From Bacteroides helcogenes P 36-108 (GTDB taxonomy: Bacteria; Bacteroidota; Bacteroidia; Bacteroidales; Bacteroidaceae), in assembly GCF_000186225.1 (NCBI RefSeq), contig NC_014933.1, positions 3,782,001 to 3,846,000 on the forward strand: DNA of 64,000 nt, written 5' to 3'. The notes under the pieces are model-generated. The model did no database searches. It saw nothing but the letters and a program-made list of their open reading frames with translations, and was not told the origin of the DNA. The position numbers and the translations under genes were made by a program. Positions 18,187-27,924 of the stretch are shown here, one piece after another. The stretch's first letter is position 1, and every line of letters starts with the position of its first letter.

Positions 18187-19155
18187 ATGAAAGCAATTAC
18201 ATTCCTTTTAGTTTCAGCGCTTCTGACGGGCTGCACACACAACACCCCCAATGGGCAGCAGACAGAAAGTGAGTCCAGGACATCGGTCACCCTGACCCAC
18301 GTGTCATTAGGCAATATAAAGAGTGAGATAGTACTTTCGGGCACTACTGTATATCTCAGGAAGTCCGTCATAGCAGCCCCCATCTCCGCCTTTATCAGCA
18401 ATACAGAGGTACAACCGGGCAGCATCGTCAACAAAGGACAAACGCTCTACACACTGGAGACAAAAGAAAGCCGCGCGTTGGCCGGAAGTGTACAGACAAG
18501 AAACAATGCACTGACCGGAGATACACAGGCAGGCAACGCAACCGATGAATCTGCAAGGACAACGGAAAGAATGACCTCCCACACCATTCCGGTAAAGGCC
18601 GGAGCATCGGGCATCGTGACCTCCGTGACACAACAGCCGGGCAGCTACGTCATCGAAGGTGGCACGCTGTGCGAGATGGCAGACTTGAGTAGTTTGGTGT
18701 TCCAACTGAACGTGCCGTACGAACAATTGAAGATCGTGACGCAAAGCGGCCGGTGCACCATCATTCTACCTGATGACACCCGACTGGCAGCTACTGTACA
18801 GAAACCTCTCGCCACAATGAACGCCACCTCACAGGTACAGCAAGTCATAGCCACAGCCCGCGCACCTTTCCTTCCCGAAGGGCTGGTAGTGAAGGTACTT
18901 GTAGAAACCGAAACAAGTGGCCGGCAAGGCATGATATTACCCAAAAGTGCCGTACAGAGCGATGAGACGCAAGAGCATCAATGGGTAATGAAATTACTTG
19001 ATGACAGCACCGCCGTCAAAATCCCCTTAACAACAGGCCACAGCAACGCGGATAGCATAGAGGTAAGCGCCGCCGGACTTTCACCCAAAGACAGAATCAT
19101 CCTGACCGGAGGTTACGCACTGGAAAACAAGAGCCGCGTTGTCGTCACAAAATAA
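18187..19155 (+). CDS. RND efflux periplasmic adaptor lipoprotein (HlyD/AcrA family)
   Basis: A 322-residue membrane-fusion protein with a lipoprotein signal (FLLVSALLTGC, lipobox LTGC with Cys17). The mature protein has a biotinyl-lipoyl-like half before and after a short hairpin (VIAAPISAFISNTEVQPGSI ... VKAGASGIVTSVTQQPGSY), then a beta-barrel domain and a C-terminal segment ending SPKDRIILTGGYALEN. The helical hairpin is very short compared with AcrA, as in adaptors of many Bacteroidetes pumps. It links the inner-membrane transporter to the TolC-like channel. It is 43 bases after the channel gene and 12 before the pump gene. Confidence 0.88.
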   Translation: MKAITFLLVSALLTGCTHNTPNGQQTESESRTSVTLTHVSLGNIKSEIVLSGTTVYLRKSVIAAPISAFISNTEVQPGSIVNKGQTLYTLETKESRALAGSVQTRNNALTGDTQAGNATDESARTTERMTSHTIPVKAGASGIVTSVTQQPGSYVIEGGTLCEMADLSSLVFQLNVPYEQLKIVTQSGRCTIILPDDTRLAATVQKPLATMNATSQVQQVIATARAPFLPEGLVVKVLVETETSGRQGMILPKSAVQSDETQEHQWVMKLLDDSTAVKIPLTTGHSNADSIEVSAAGLSPKDRIILTGGYALENKSRVVVTK

Positions 19156-19167
19156 ATCCACACTGAA

Positions 19168-22100
19168 ATGAATCCTATTCAAAAGCAATATTTTCATCAA
19201 GTTTATAGCAAACCTATCCTTTTCATCGGACTGTTATTATTGTTAGCTGGCATCTTCTGCTACACTCGCATGCAGACCAACCTCTTTCCCGAAGTGCTTT
19301 TTCCACGCATCACCGTGATAGCCGATGCCGGACAGCAGCCGGTGGACCGCATGATGATTACCGTGACCAAGCCTCTGGAAAGTGCCGTAAAGAAGGTGCA
19401 AGGTGTCACTATCGTAAAGAGCAGCACCAGCCGCGGCAGTTGCGTAGTGGAGGTTTACTTCAAGTGGGGACTGGATATCTACGCCCTGAAGACACAACTC
19501 GAAAGCCGTATCAACGAGATAAAAGGCTTCCTGCCGCCGGGTACTGTCATTTCCACCGAAGCCATGAACCAATCACTCTTTCCCGTCTATGGATATACAC
19601 TGGAAAGCAAGACACACAGCCGCATCGCCCTGCGCGATGTGGGCAATCTGGTGGCGCGCCCCGTTTTCTCACAAGTCAATGGCATCAGCAACGTGGTAGT
19701 GCGTGGCGGCAAAGCCAAAGAGTTTGTCATCATCCCCGATGCTGCTAAAATGTCCGCCCTGCGAATGACGACGGCACAGATAAAGAGTACCTTCGAGCAG
19801 ACCAACTTCGTGATGGGCAATGGCAATGTGGCCGACTACAACCGCCTCTATCTGACACTGACCGATACCCGTATCAACGACTTGCAGCAACTGGAGAACA
19901 CCATTGTGCACAATGACGGGCTACGAACTGTGCATCTGAAGGACATAGCCCGCGTAGAGATACAAGAGCAGCAAGAATTCCTGAAAATAAACGCCGACGG
20001 TAACGACGCTGTGCTGATAGACCTTGTGAAACAGCCTGGTGTCAATCTGATAGACTTTGCCCAAGATGTGGAGACCAAGGCCGCCGAAGTACGCGCACAA
20101 CTTCCCCCCGGATATGAACTGAAGCCTTATTACAATCAGAGTGCCTTTGTGGACGACAGCATACACAGCGTGATGAAAACCATCTACGAGGGACTGCTGC
20201 TGGCCATTGCGGTAATGGTACTTTTTCTGCGATCGTGGCGGGCCAGTGTGGCAGTACTGATTACTATCCCCGTCACAGTGGCATTCAGCATCCTGCTGGC
20301 CTATCTGGCCGGTATTTCCATCAATGTAATGTCACTTGGAGCCATCGCCGCCTCGGTGGGGCTGATTATAGACGATGCCATCGTCATCATTGAGCAGATA
20401 TACCGCGAGCACGAGGAACGCCCCGGCACAGATCGCTTTACAGTAGTGCACCATGCCATCACCAACCTGTTTCCAGCCATGGTGGCTTCCTCAATGGCCA
20501 CCATCGTCATCCACTTTCCTTTCAGGCTGATGAGCGGACTGGCGGGGAGCTTTTTCAAGGAACTGTCGGACACAATGCAACTGACAATGGTAGCATCATT
20601 TCTTGTGACCTGGTTACTTTTGCCCGTGCTGCATCTGATGATAGGCTACAAGAAGCAATGGAAACCAAAGACTTTGGATGACGAGCAACTGGAAGAACAG
20701 TCTATCCGCAAAGTGCATTTCCTCACCCGTCTCTACCGTCATCCGCCGGTAGCTGCGACATTTGTACTACTGCTTGGCAGTAGTGGTTGGTGGGCATCCA
20801 CGCACCTCAATTCGGGATTCTTGCCCGATCTCGACGAAGGCACTATCGTACTGGACTATCACTCACCAGTTGGAACTGACATCGAGGAAACTGACCGCCT
20901 CTGCCGACAGATGGAAAAGTTAATCCTTGCCCATCCCGATGTAGCCACCTACTCGCGCCGCACGGCTCTGGGCATGTCCTTCAAGACGCGCCCCAGCAAC
21001 TTCGGCGACTACCTCATCCAATTGAAGAAGAAGCGCAGCAAAAGTACCCCAGAAGTCATTAGCGAACTGCGCCGTTCATTATCTCATTCCGTACCCGCCA
21101 TGACGATAGACTTCGGCCAACGCATTACCGACCTCCTTGGTGACCTGATGAGTACGCCGAAGCCCATCGAAGTAAAGATATTCGGCACAGACCAACAAGT
21201 GCTGGAGCAAGTGGCCGCCCACGCTGAAAAAGTGATGCAGACCGTACCCGGCATTGTGGATATAGACAATGGACTGATACCAAACGGCCCTTCCCTTGTC
21301 TTCCTACCCGATGAAGACCGTCTCTCACAATTCGGCATCTCGCTGATCGACTTTCAGGAACAGCTTTCGGCCTACACCGGAGGCATTCCTCTGTGCCAAT
21401 CCGCCAGCATGATAGAACCCAATCCCGCACAGGCAGCCATGACGGGCGGCCTGCAAATAGGCTCCATGCAAGATGGCGAACAAATGCGCCGTATCTTGCT
21501 GCGCTTCACCGACTTTGCCGACAATTCACCGGAGAAGCTTCGGCAACAACTCATCTTCCTGCCCGATGGAAGCACTCGCCCACTCGGCTTCTTCTGCCAG
21601 GTGAAGGTGATTCCCGGCGAGGTGGAGCAACGACGCGAAGATCTGAAAAGCAATGTAGTGCTGACCGCCCGCCTGGAGAACCGCGACCTGGGAAGCACCG
21701 TACAAGAGCTGAAGCAAGTTTTCACCCGGCAACTCCCCCTACCCGAAGGGTGCAGCATCTCTTATGGCGGCGCCTACTCCGAACAGCAACAGTCATTTTT
21801 GGAATTGATGCAAATTCTCGGACTCGCTACGCTGCTGGTGTTTGCCGTGCTGATGTGCTTATTCAAGGAATGGGCCGTCTCGTTAGCCGTACTATTCATC
21901 TCCGTGCTGGGCATCTGCGGCAGCCTGCTGGCTCTGTGGATTATGGGTGTACCTCTGAATGTGAGCAGCTACACCGGTATCATCATGATAGTGGGCATTA
22001 TTGCCGAAAATTCTATCTTCACTGTACACCAGTACCGCATGAACCGTAGAAACGGAGGCGATGTGTCCTCCTCGGTGGATTATGCCATCGCCTTGCGCAT

Positions 22101-22305
22101 CCGCCCCAAGCTGATGACCGCCATTGGGGCTGTACTGGCACTGATGCCTCTTGCCCTGGGCTTCGGTATGGGTGCACAGATGCAGCAACCTTTGGCCGTG
22201 GCAGTAATAGGCGGATTTGTGGTAGCCCTGCCCCTGCTGCTGATAGTGCTGCCCAGCCTGATGATGTTTATATATAAAAGAACGGGAGAATCTTACAAAA
22301 AATGA
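19168..22305 (+). CDS. RND efflux transporter permease
   Basis: A 1045-residue inner-membrane proton antiporter with the twelve-helix RND layout. Features are the N-terminal helix near residues 14-32, a large periplasmic loop, helices 2-6 at ~335-480 carrying the proton-relay motif GLIIDDAIVIIEQIYREHEE, a second periplasmic loop, and helices near 870-1040. The DD pair in helix 4 is typical of drug/organic (HAE) pumps, whereas heavy-metal pumps usually show a different helix-4 signature; substrate remains open. Together with the preceding adaptor and channel it makes a complete tripartite pump. Its last four bases (ATGA) overlap a possible early start of the response-regulator gene. Confidence 0.92.
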   Translation: MNPIQKQYFHQVYSKPILFIGLLLLLAGIFCYTRMQTNLFPEVLFPRITVIADAGQQPVDRMMITVTKPLESAVKKVQGVTIVKSSTSRGSCVVEVYFKWGLDIYALKTQLESRINEIKGFLPPGTVISTEAMNQSLFPVYGYTLESKTHSRIALRDVGNLVARPVFSQVNGISNVVVRGGKAKEFVIIPDAAKMSALRMTTAQIKSTFEQTNFVMGNGNVADYNRLYLTLTDTRINDLQQLENTIVHNDGLRTVHLKDIARVEIQEQQEFLKINADGNDAVLIDLVKQPGVNLIDFAQDVETKAAEVRAQLPPGYELKPYYNQSAFVDDSIHSVMKTIYEGLLLAIAVMVLFLRSWRASVAVLITIPVTVAFSILLAYLAGISINVMSLGAIAASVGLIIDDAIVIIEQIYREHEERPGTDRFTVVHHAITNLFPAMVASSMATIVIHFPFRLMSGLAGSFFKELSDTMQLTMVASFLVTWLLLPVLHLMIGYKKQWKPKTLDDEQLEEQSIRKVHFLTRLYRHPPVAATFVLLLGSSGWWASTHLNSGFLPDLDEGTIVLDYHSPVGTDIEETDRLCRQMEKLILAHPDVATYSRRTALGMSFKTRPSNFGDYLIQLKKKRSKSTPEVISELRRSLSHSVPAMTIDFGQRITDLLGDLMSTPKPIEVKIFGTDQQVLEQVAAHAEKVMQTVPGIVDIDNGLIPNGPSLVFLPDEDRLSQFGISLIDFQEQLSAYTGGIPLCQSASMIEPNPAQAAMTGGLQIGSMQDGEQMRRILLRFTDFADNSPEKLRQQLIFLPDGSTRPLGFFCQVKVIPGEVEQRREDLKSNVVLTARLENRDLGSTVQELKQVFTRQLPLPEGCSISYGGAYSEQQQSFLELMQILGLATLLVFAVLMCLFKEWAVSLAVLFISVLGICGSLLALWIMGVPLNVSSYTGIIMIVGIIAENSIFTVHQYRMNRRNGGDVSSSVDYAIALRIRPKLMTAIGAVLALMPLALGFGMGAQMQQPLAVAVIGGFVVALPLLLIVLPSLMMFIYKRTGESYKK

Positions 22306-22306
22306 A

Positions 22307-22314
22307 TAACTTTG
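22307..22314 (+). promoter_or_regulatory. -7-like element immediately before the response-regulator ATG
   Basis: TAACTTTG, matching TAnnTTTG, with only 5 bases between it and the ATG at 22320. If used, it would give a nearly leaderless mRNA for the regulator-kinase pair, separate from the pump transcript. Confidence 0.4.
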
Positions 22315-22319
22315 CAACC

Positions 22320-22997
22320 ATGAAACTACTTATCATCGAAGACGAAAAGGAACTTTCAGACAGTATCGTGTCCTACCTCAGCACCGAAAGTTACCTCTGC
22401 GAGCAGGCTTTCACCTACGACAGCGCCCGGCTGAAAGTGACCGACTATGAATACGACTGCATCCTGCTGGATTTGATGCTGCCCGGCGGAAGCGGTCTTG
22501 ACATACTGCGCGACATCCGCAATCAGAAGAATCCCGTAGGTGTCATCATTATCTCCGCCAAAGACTCGCTGGACGACAAGGTAAGCGGCCTGAAGATAGG
22601 TGCTGACGACTATCTGGCCAAACCCTTCCACCTACCCGAACTAAGCATGCGTATCTATGCCATCATCCGACGCAAGGAACTGTCCGTCAGCAACACGCTA
22701 CAAAGCAACGGCATCGATATCAACCTGCTGAACAAGACCGTCAGCGTAGGCCGGCAGGAGGTAATACTAACCCGTATGGAATATGAGCTATTGCTATTCC
22801 TCATAGGCAACAAAAACCGTGTGGTGTCCAAAGGATCCATGGCCGAGCATCTCAGCGGCGATATGGCCGACATGATGGACAGTCATGACTTCGTCTATAC
22901 CCACATCAAGAACCTCAAAGCCAAACTCTCCGAAGCCGGCTGCACAGACTGCATCAAGAACGTCTATGGCACAGGATATAAATGGAGCGAAACATGA
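22320..22997 (+). CDS. OmpR/PhoB-family response regulator
   Basis: A 225-residue DNA-binding response regulator. The receiver domain starts MKLLIIEDEKELSDSIV with the acidic pair, has the phosphorylated aspartate in CILLDLMLPGGSGL (~residue 51), a conserved lysine in LAKPFHLPEL, and continues into a winged-helix output domain (VILTRMEYELLLFLI ... NLKAKLSEAG ... VYGTGYKWSE). Two starts are possible: 22302 (ATGA overlap with the pump gene) or 22320, which gives the standard receiver N-terminus and is preferred. It is co-encoded with the kinase by an ATGA overlap. It probably binds the paired CAAAAT-type sites before the pump operon and the receptor operon. Confidence 0.92.
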   Translation: MKLLIIEDEKELSDSIVSYLSTESYLCEQAFTYDSARLKVTDYEYDCILLDLMLPGGSGLDILRDIRNQKNPVGVIIISAKDSLDDKVSGLKIGADDYLAKPFHLPELSMRIYAIIRRKELSVSNTLQSNGIDINLLNKTVSVGRQEVILTRMEYELLLFLIGNKNRVVSKGSMAEHLSGDMADMMDSHDFVYTHIKNLKAKLSEAGCTDCIKNVYGTGYKWSET

Positions 22998-24064
22998 AAA
23001 CCACCAGCCTCCTCCGCAAGACACTCACGCAGTTCATCATCTGCACCGTCATCATCCTGCTGCTCACCACGCCGCTATTCTATCTACTCACTAAACACTT
23101 CTATGCCGAAGACATGATAGACCTCATCGAAGTGATACAGAACGGACACCCCATGCCCCAAATTGATCTGGAGCGCGACATCATGAAAGGCCTGATGTTA
23201 CAATTCGCCCTGATAAGCTGCGTGCTGGGCATAGCCATCGTACTGATGATGCGCTTCATTTCCCGCCGCCTGTGGATTCCCTTCGACGAAACGCTGAAGG
23301 TCATGGAGCACTTCCATCTGGAAGACGGAACTTTGCCCACCCTACCGGGTAGCGATATTAAAGAATTCGACCGGCTGAACCGTGCGCTGAACCGACTGAT
23401 GGACAACAGCCTGAAGAGCTACTGCATGCAGAAAGAGTTCACTGAAAATGCCTCGCACGAACTCCAAACCCCTCTGGCCGTATTCCAAAGCAAACTCGAC
23501 CTGTTGCTGCAACAGCCCAACCTGACAGAAGAACAGGCCGACTGTATCCAAAACCTCTACCAGACCTCCGCCCGCCTTACCCGCCTCAACCGTAATCTAC
23601 TGTTGCTGGCCAAAATAGAGAACAGCCAATACAAGCAGCAGGATAATATCAACGTCACCGAACTGCTGAACCACCTCCTGCCCACGCTGCAAGATCTGGC
23701 TCAAGACATCAGTATCCGTCATTCCTTCGCCGAGCCACCGCTGATTGTACAAGGCAATACAACCTTGTTCGAGAGTCTGGCCTACAATCTCTTTGTCAAC
23801 GCCGTGCGCCACAACAAGCCCTCCGGCGGAAGCATCAACATCTACCTGATAGGTGACGAACTTACCGTATCCAACACCTCAAGCGAGACCGCACTGGACT
23901 CTCATCTCATCTTCAACCGCTTCTACCGCCCCTCAGAGAAGATAAAGGGTAACGGGCTGGGACTCTCCATTGTCAAAGCCATCTGCGACTACCACGGATG
24001 GAAAATCAGATACGACTACGAAGACGGACAACATCTGTTTACGGTAAAAATGAGGGAACAATAA
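22994..24064 (+). CDS. Membrane sensor histidine kinase
   Basis: A 356-residue kinase whose start at 22994 overlaps the regulator stop (ATGA). A first membrane helix (TQFIICTVIILLLTTPLFYLL, residues ~12-32), a short periplasmic loop of ~40 residues and a second helix (~72-90) precede the catalytic core. The H-box is ENASHELQTPLAVFQSKLDL, the N-box YNLFVNAVRHN and the G-box GNGLGLSIVKAICDYHGW. The small sensor loop suggests it reads a membrane or envelope cue rather than a bulky ligand. It presumably phosphorylates the adjacent regulator. It is the last gene of the pump operon. Confidence 0.92.
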   Translation: MKTTSLLRKTLTQFIICTVIILLLTTPLFYLLTKHFYAEDMIDLIEVIQNGHPMPQIDLERDIMKGLMLQFALISCVLGIAIVLMMRFISRRLWIPFDETLKVMEHFHLEDGTLPTLPGSDIKEFDRLNRALNRLMDNSLKSYCMQKEFTENASHELQTPLAVFQSKLDLLLQQPNLTEEQADCIQNLYQTSARLTRLNRNLLLLAKIENSQYKQQDNINVTELLNHLLPTLQDLAQDISIRHSFAEPPLIVQGNTTLFESLAYNLFVNAVRHNKPSGGSINIYLIGDELTVSNTSSETALDSHLIFNRFYRPSEKIKGNGLGLSIVKAICDYHGWKIRYDYEDGQHLFTVKMREQ

Positions 24065-24070
24065 GAATAA

Positions 24071-24106
24071 TCTTCAATATTTCCACAAAATCGCCTCTTA
24101 CTTTTG
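24071..24106 (+). promoter_or_regulatory. Second copy of the putative operator, with -7 box of the receptor-phosphatase operon
   Basis: 24071-24094 matches 16758-16781 at 21 of 24 positions. Its paired hexamers are CAATAT (24075-24080) and CAAAAT (24086-24091), again 11 bp apart, and the -7 box TACTTTTG (24099-24106) sits at the identical distance. The likely activator is the response regulator encoded just upstream. Confidence 0.7.
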
Positions 24107-24125
24107 CCGGAAATACAAAGAAACA

Positions 24126-26522
24126 ATGAAAAAGATGATTTTATCGCTGACACTCTGCCTCTGTACCATTCTGGTACAAGCAGTGGCCGGCGTTCTTCCC
24201 GACAATGTGAAAGGTACTATTCTGGAGAAGACGACAAACACGCCTGTGGAGTTTGCCAACGTCGGCATCTACCAAGCGACTACGGACAAGTTTATCACCG
24301 GAACCGTCAGCAACGCCAAAGGCTGTTTCTCCATCCAAGGCCTGTCTCAAGGAAACTACTACATTCAGTTCAGCTATATCGGCTATGAGAAACAAAAGAC
24401 CGCACCCTTTACGATAAAGAATAACCGGAATATCATCAACCTCGGCAAACTCTACCTCATCCCCTCTGCACAGCAATTGGACGAGGTAGTGGTGAAAGGC
24501 AAGAAGTCCACCTATGTGCAGAGCATCGACAAGAAAGTGTTCAACGTGGGACAAGACCTGATGAGTGCTTCCGGATCGGCCAGCGACCTAATGCAGAACA
24601 TCCCCTCGGTGCAGGTGGATGTGGAAGGCAACATCAGTTTGCGTGGCAATGAGAATGTGGAAATCCTGATAAACGGCAAACCTTCCACCCTTATGAATGC
24701 CCGCACCCGTGCCGACGTGCTTCAACAACTTCCAGCCAACGACATCGAACGGGTGGAAATCATCACCAACCCCTCGGCACAATACAAGCCCGACGGCGTA
24801 AGTGGCATCATCAACATTGTGATGAAAAAGCAACGCACAGCAGGCTTCAACGGAAACGCCACCGCCAACATCGGATCGCAGGGACGAGCCAATGCCGGCA
24901 CTTCCCTCAACTACAACACCGGACGCGTCAACCTCTTTGCCACCTACGGCATACGCTATGACCATCGCGACCGCACCACCACCGATAACCGCACCCAAAA
25001 CGATGGCAGCCTGTCCTACATCTCTCAACCCACCAATAGTCGAGCACGTCCCCTGTCACACATCGTCCGTGCCGGAATGGACTGGAACATCAACAACAGC
25101 AACACCCTGCAACTCAGCGGAGGCTACAACCGTCGTACCTTTTTGAGAACAGAAGACATCACCGCCACCACCCAAGACGAAACGCATAACGTCCTTGCAC
25201 AGTCCATCCGCTACCGCCACGATAATGAGAAAACCAAGCAAGCCGAAGCAGGCGCTGTCTATACCCACACCTTTGGTGAAGGTCATCTGTTGACCATAGA
25301 CTACAACTATTCCTTGATGGAAGGGCTGGAAGACAACAAGTATAAGACTTTCTCTTTGTCCGGTCCTGAAACACGTGACAACACCCAGATATGGCAAGCC
25401 TACTATCAGCACCTCATCCGTGCCACCTATAGCCGGACACTGAGCAGCCATCTGAAACTGAATCTCGGCTATGAGGCCGACTTGTTGAAGACTGACCTGA
25501 ACTTCTATGTGCAAAACTCTGAGGGCAATGCCTTCGTGCCCGATCTGCAAAAGACAAGTGACTTCACCAATCGTCAGAACAACCAAGCCATATATGCCAC
25601 GCTCGAATATAAGCAAGACAAACTGGGTATGCTGCTCGGTATCCGGCCGGAGTACATGATGATAAAGTCACAGCTTTTCACTCTGGACAGCGTCGTGACG
25701 AACAACTATTTCATGGTATATCCCACCCTACACACCTCCTACAAACTTGACGAACGCAACGAACTGCAACTGAATTACAGCCTGCGCGTCAACCGTCCTG
25801 ACGGCGAAGACATGAATCCGTTTCCCGAATACCAGAATCCACTCAGTCTGAAGGCTGGCAATCCATACCTCAAACCGGAGAAGATACACTCCATCGAAGC
25901 CGGCTATCAATGGCAGAATGGCGGAACCACCCTGTTGGGAACACTCTATTACCACTATGTCACCAACAAGCTTACCACTGTCACCAAGTATCTCAACAAC
26001 TCCATCCTACTCACCACCAAAGAGAACCTCAATTCAAGCTCCTCTGCCGGACTTGAGCTGATAATGAACACGCACATAGGCAAATGGGCTACTATCAACC
26101 TAAGCGGCAACGGCTTCTACAACCAAATAAACGCCGAGAAGTTAGGATATGGAAAGAATAAGAATGACTTGGCCTGGAGCGCATCGCTGAACGCCAACTT
26201 CAACCTGCTTGAAGGCTGGATGCTGCAACTCAACTCGCGCTACATATCTTCCTCACTATTGCCACAAGGCAAGCGCGAAGGCACTTTCATCACCAATGTG
26301 GGCATGAAGTACGAGATACCCCGGACCCGCCTCTCACTGATGGCCACCATTTCCGATGTGTTCAACACCTTTAAGAAAGTCTATACCATCGACACCCCCC
26401 AACTGAAGCAACGTGTAGAGCAGCGTCGTGACCCGCGCATCTTCTATATCGGGGCGGTATGGAGCTTTGGAAGCACTCCCAAAAAGGCTAAGCAGAATCT
26501 CAATTATGATGAATCGTTATAA
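24126..26522 (+). CDS. TonB-dependent-receptor-like outer-membrane protein (OMP_b-brl_3 type)
   Basis: A 798-residue outer-membrane protein. It has a signal peptide (MKKMILSLTLCLCTILVQA), a CarboxypepD_reg-like domain (residues ~28-105: GTILEKTTNTPVEFANVGIY ... FSYIGYEKQKT), a plug domain (~115-225: LDEVVVKGKKSTYVQ, GVSGIINIVMKKQ), and a long barrel closing with a strand that includes FYIGAVWSFG. This layout matches receptors of the outer-membrane beta-barrel family (PF14905) rather than SusC; there is no SusD neighbour. The ligand is unknown. Its promoter carries the same operator as the pump operon, which suggests both respond to the same envelope signal. The PAP2 gene follows closely. Confidence 0.85.
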   Translation: MKKMILSLTLCLCTILVQAVAGVLPDNVKGTILEKTTNTPVEFANVGIYQATTDKFITGTVSNAKGCFSIQGLSQGNYYIQFSYIGYEKQKTAPFTIKNNRNIINLGKLYLIPSAQQLDEVVVKGKKSTYVQSIDKKVFNVGQDLMSASGSASDLMQNIPSVQVDVEGNISLRGNENVEILINGKPSTLMNARTRADVLQQLPANDIERVEIITNPSAQYKPDGVSGIINIVMKKQRTAGFNGNATANIGSQGRANAGTSLNYNTGRVNLFATYGIRYDHRDRTTTDNRTQNDGSLSYISQPTNSRARPLSHIVRAGMDWNINNSNTLQLSGGYNRRTFLRTEDITATTQDETHNVLAQSIRYRHDNEKTKQAEAGAVYTHTFGEGHLLTIDYNYSLMEGLEDNKYKTFSLSGPETRDNTQIWQAYYQHLIRATYSRTLSSHLKLNLGYEADLLKTDLNFYVQNSEGNAFVPDLQKTSDFTNRQNNQAIYATLEYKQDKLGMLLGIRPEYMMIKSQLFTLDSVVTNNYFMVYPTLHTSYKLDERNELQLNYSLRVNRPDGEDMNPFPEYQNPLSLKAGNPYLKPEKIHSIEAGYQWQNGGTTLLGTLYYHYVTNKLTTVTKYLNNSILLTTKENLNSSSSAGLELIMNTHIGKWATINLSGNGFYNQINAEKLGYGKNKNDLAWSASLNANFNLLEGWMLQLNSRYISSSLLPQGKREGTFITNVGMKYEIPRTRLSLMATISDVFNTFKKVYTIDTPQLKQRVEQRRDPRIFYIGAVWSFGSTPKKAKQNLNYDESL

Positions 26523-26564
26523 AATACAGATACAATGACAAACCTCAATCTCAACAGCAAACGC

Positions 26565-27794
26565 ATGGAAACGATTATTCCGATACTCCTGCTCTGCCTC
26601 TGCACTACCCTGCAAGCCACCACAGCCGACAGCCTCTGTGTCCACACACGCCGGATAGAACGAAACATAGACAGGATGTCCGCCTCCCGCCTCTTCCAAA
26701 TGACCTATGTGGGCGCACCTCTCATCATCGGCGGAATGATAGTGAAAAACCAAGACAATCATTTCCGCAGCTTGCGCAACGACTACATGCCCACCTTCAG
26801 ACGCCACATAGACGACTATCTGCAATACGCTCCTGCCGCCACCATGCTGGGGCTGAAGCTATCGGGAGTGGAAAGCCGCAGTTCATGGGGACGAATGATC
26901 GCTTCCGACGCTCTGGCCGGACTGCTAATGGCCGCAACCGTAAATACGCTGAAGCACAGCACACAAGTGGAACGTCCCGATGGCTCCAACAAGCATTCCT
27001 TCCCCTCCGGACACACCGCCACCGCCTTCATGACCGCTACTATGCTGAACCGTGAATACGGGCACAAAAGTCCGTGGATAGGTGCAGGAGCTTACACCGT
27101 GGCCTCGGCCACGGGACTGCTGCGTATGGCCAACAACAAACATTGGCTCAGCGACATACTGACCGGGGCCGGAATCGGCATCCTCTCCACAGAACTGGGT
27201 TACTACCTGGCCGACCTGTTATTCAAAGATAAAGGATTGAACACCGCAGCTACCCGCCAAGATGAATTTGACAAAATGCAGCCACCCTCATTTCTGGGAT
27301 TATACCTTGGTTTTAACCTCCCCCTAAGCCAGTACGACCTGAACGAAAACACCACCTTCAGCACCTCTTCGGGCAGCACGGCAGGTCTGGAAGGCGCTTA
27401 TTTTCTCAACCCTTACATCGGCTTTGGCGGAAGGTTCACGATTACCAACATGCATATCATCGTAAATGGGAATGAAGCACAAGACAATACGTTCGACGCC
27501 CTGTCCTATTCCGCCGGTCCGTACGTATCCTGTCCCATCACTCCACGTTGGCAGGTAGGCAGCAAGTTGCTGGCAGGCTTCATTCACTACCCCAAACTAA
27601 AACTGAATGAAATGACCGTAAAAGACAGTAGCGGGATGAGCTTTGGAAGCGGAGTCTTCATCAACTACAAAGCCAAAGAGCACTTCGGCTTCCGTGTCTT
27701 CTTAGATTATAACCTGTTGCCACCCCACAGCACGGGCAGTAAGGAATGGATGAACACGCTGACACTCGGCTCGTCATTTGTCATTGCCTTATAG
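26565..27794 (+). CDS. PAP2-family phosphatase fused to a C-terminal beta-barrel-like domain
   Basis: A signal peptide (METIIPILLLCLCTTLQA) leads to a PAP2 domain with all three signature blocks: KHSTQVERPDG (KxxxxxxRP), SFPSGHTATAF (PSGH) and the NKHWLSDILTG histidine-aspartate block. From residue ~250 the protein turns into alternating aromatic strands (FLGLYLGFNLPLSQYD ... NTLTLGSSFVIAL) ending in a hydrophobic strand, like a small outer-membrane barrel. PAP2 enzymes remove phosphate from lipids such as lipid A or undecaprenyl pyrophosphate; which one is not decided. The ATG at 26535 would put ten polar residues before the signal peptide, so 26565 is preferred. It is in the operon with the receptor. 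Confidence 0.82.
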   Translation: METIIPILLLCLCTTLQATTADSLCVHTRRIERNIDRMSASRLFQMTYVGAPLIIGGMIVKNQDNHFRSLRNDYMPTFRRHIDDYLQYAPAATMLGLKLSGVESRSSWGRMIASDALAGLLMAATVNTLKHSTQVERPDGSNKHSFPSGHTATAFMTATMLNREYGHKSPWIGAGAYTVASATGLLRMANNKHWLSDILTGAGIGILSTELGYYLADLLFKDKGLNTAATRQDEFDKMQPPSFLGLYLGFNLPLSQYDLNENTTFSTSSGSTAGLEGAYFLNPYIGFGGRFTITNMHIIVNGNEAQDNTFDALSYSAGPYVSCPITPRWQVGSKLLAGFIHYPKLKLNEMTVKDSSGMSFGSGVFINYKAKEHFGFRVFLDYNLLPPHSTGSKEWMNTLTLGSSFVIAL

Positions 27795-27924
27795 AGAGTT
27801 TCCTGTTTTACAAAGTGCCTCCTCTCCTGAATTTCATAGCTTCAACCTTTTCAGCCATGACAATACAGAAGTCTTTGCCTGTTCAAATTTCTTCATGATT
27901 CAGTGATTTTTAAAATGGTTACAC

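Noticed and set aside
24126..27794. SusC/SusD-type polysaccharide utilisation locus
   Set aside because: No SusD gene and no glycosidase nearby; the receptor has the OMP_b-brl_3 layout and is followed by a PAP2 phosphatase.
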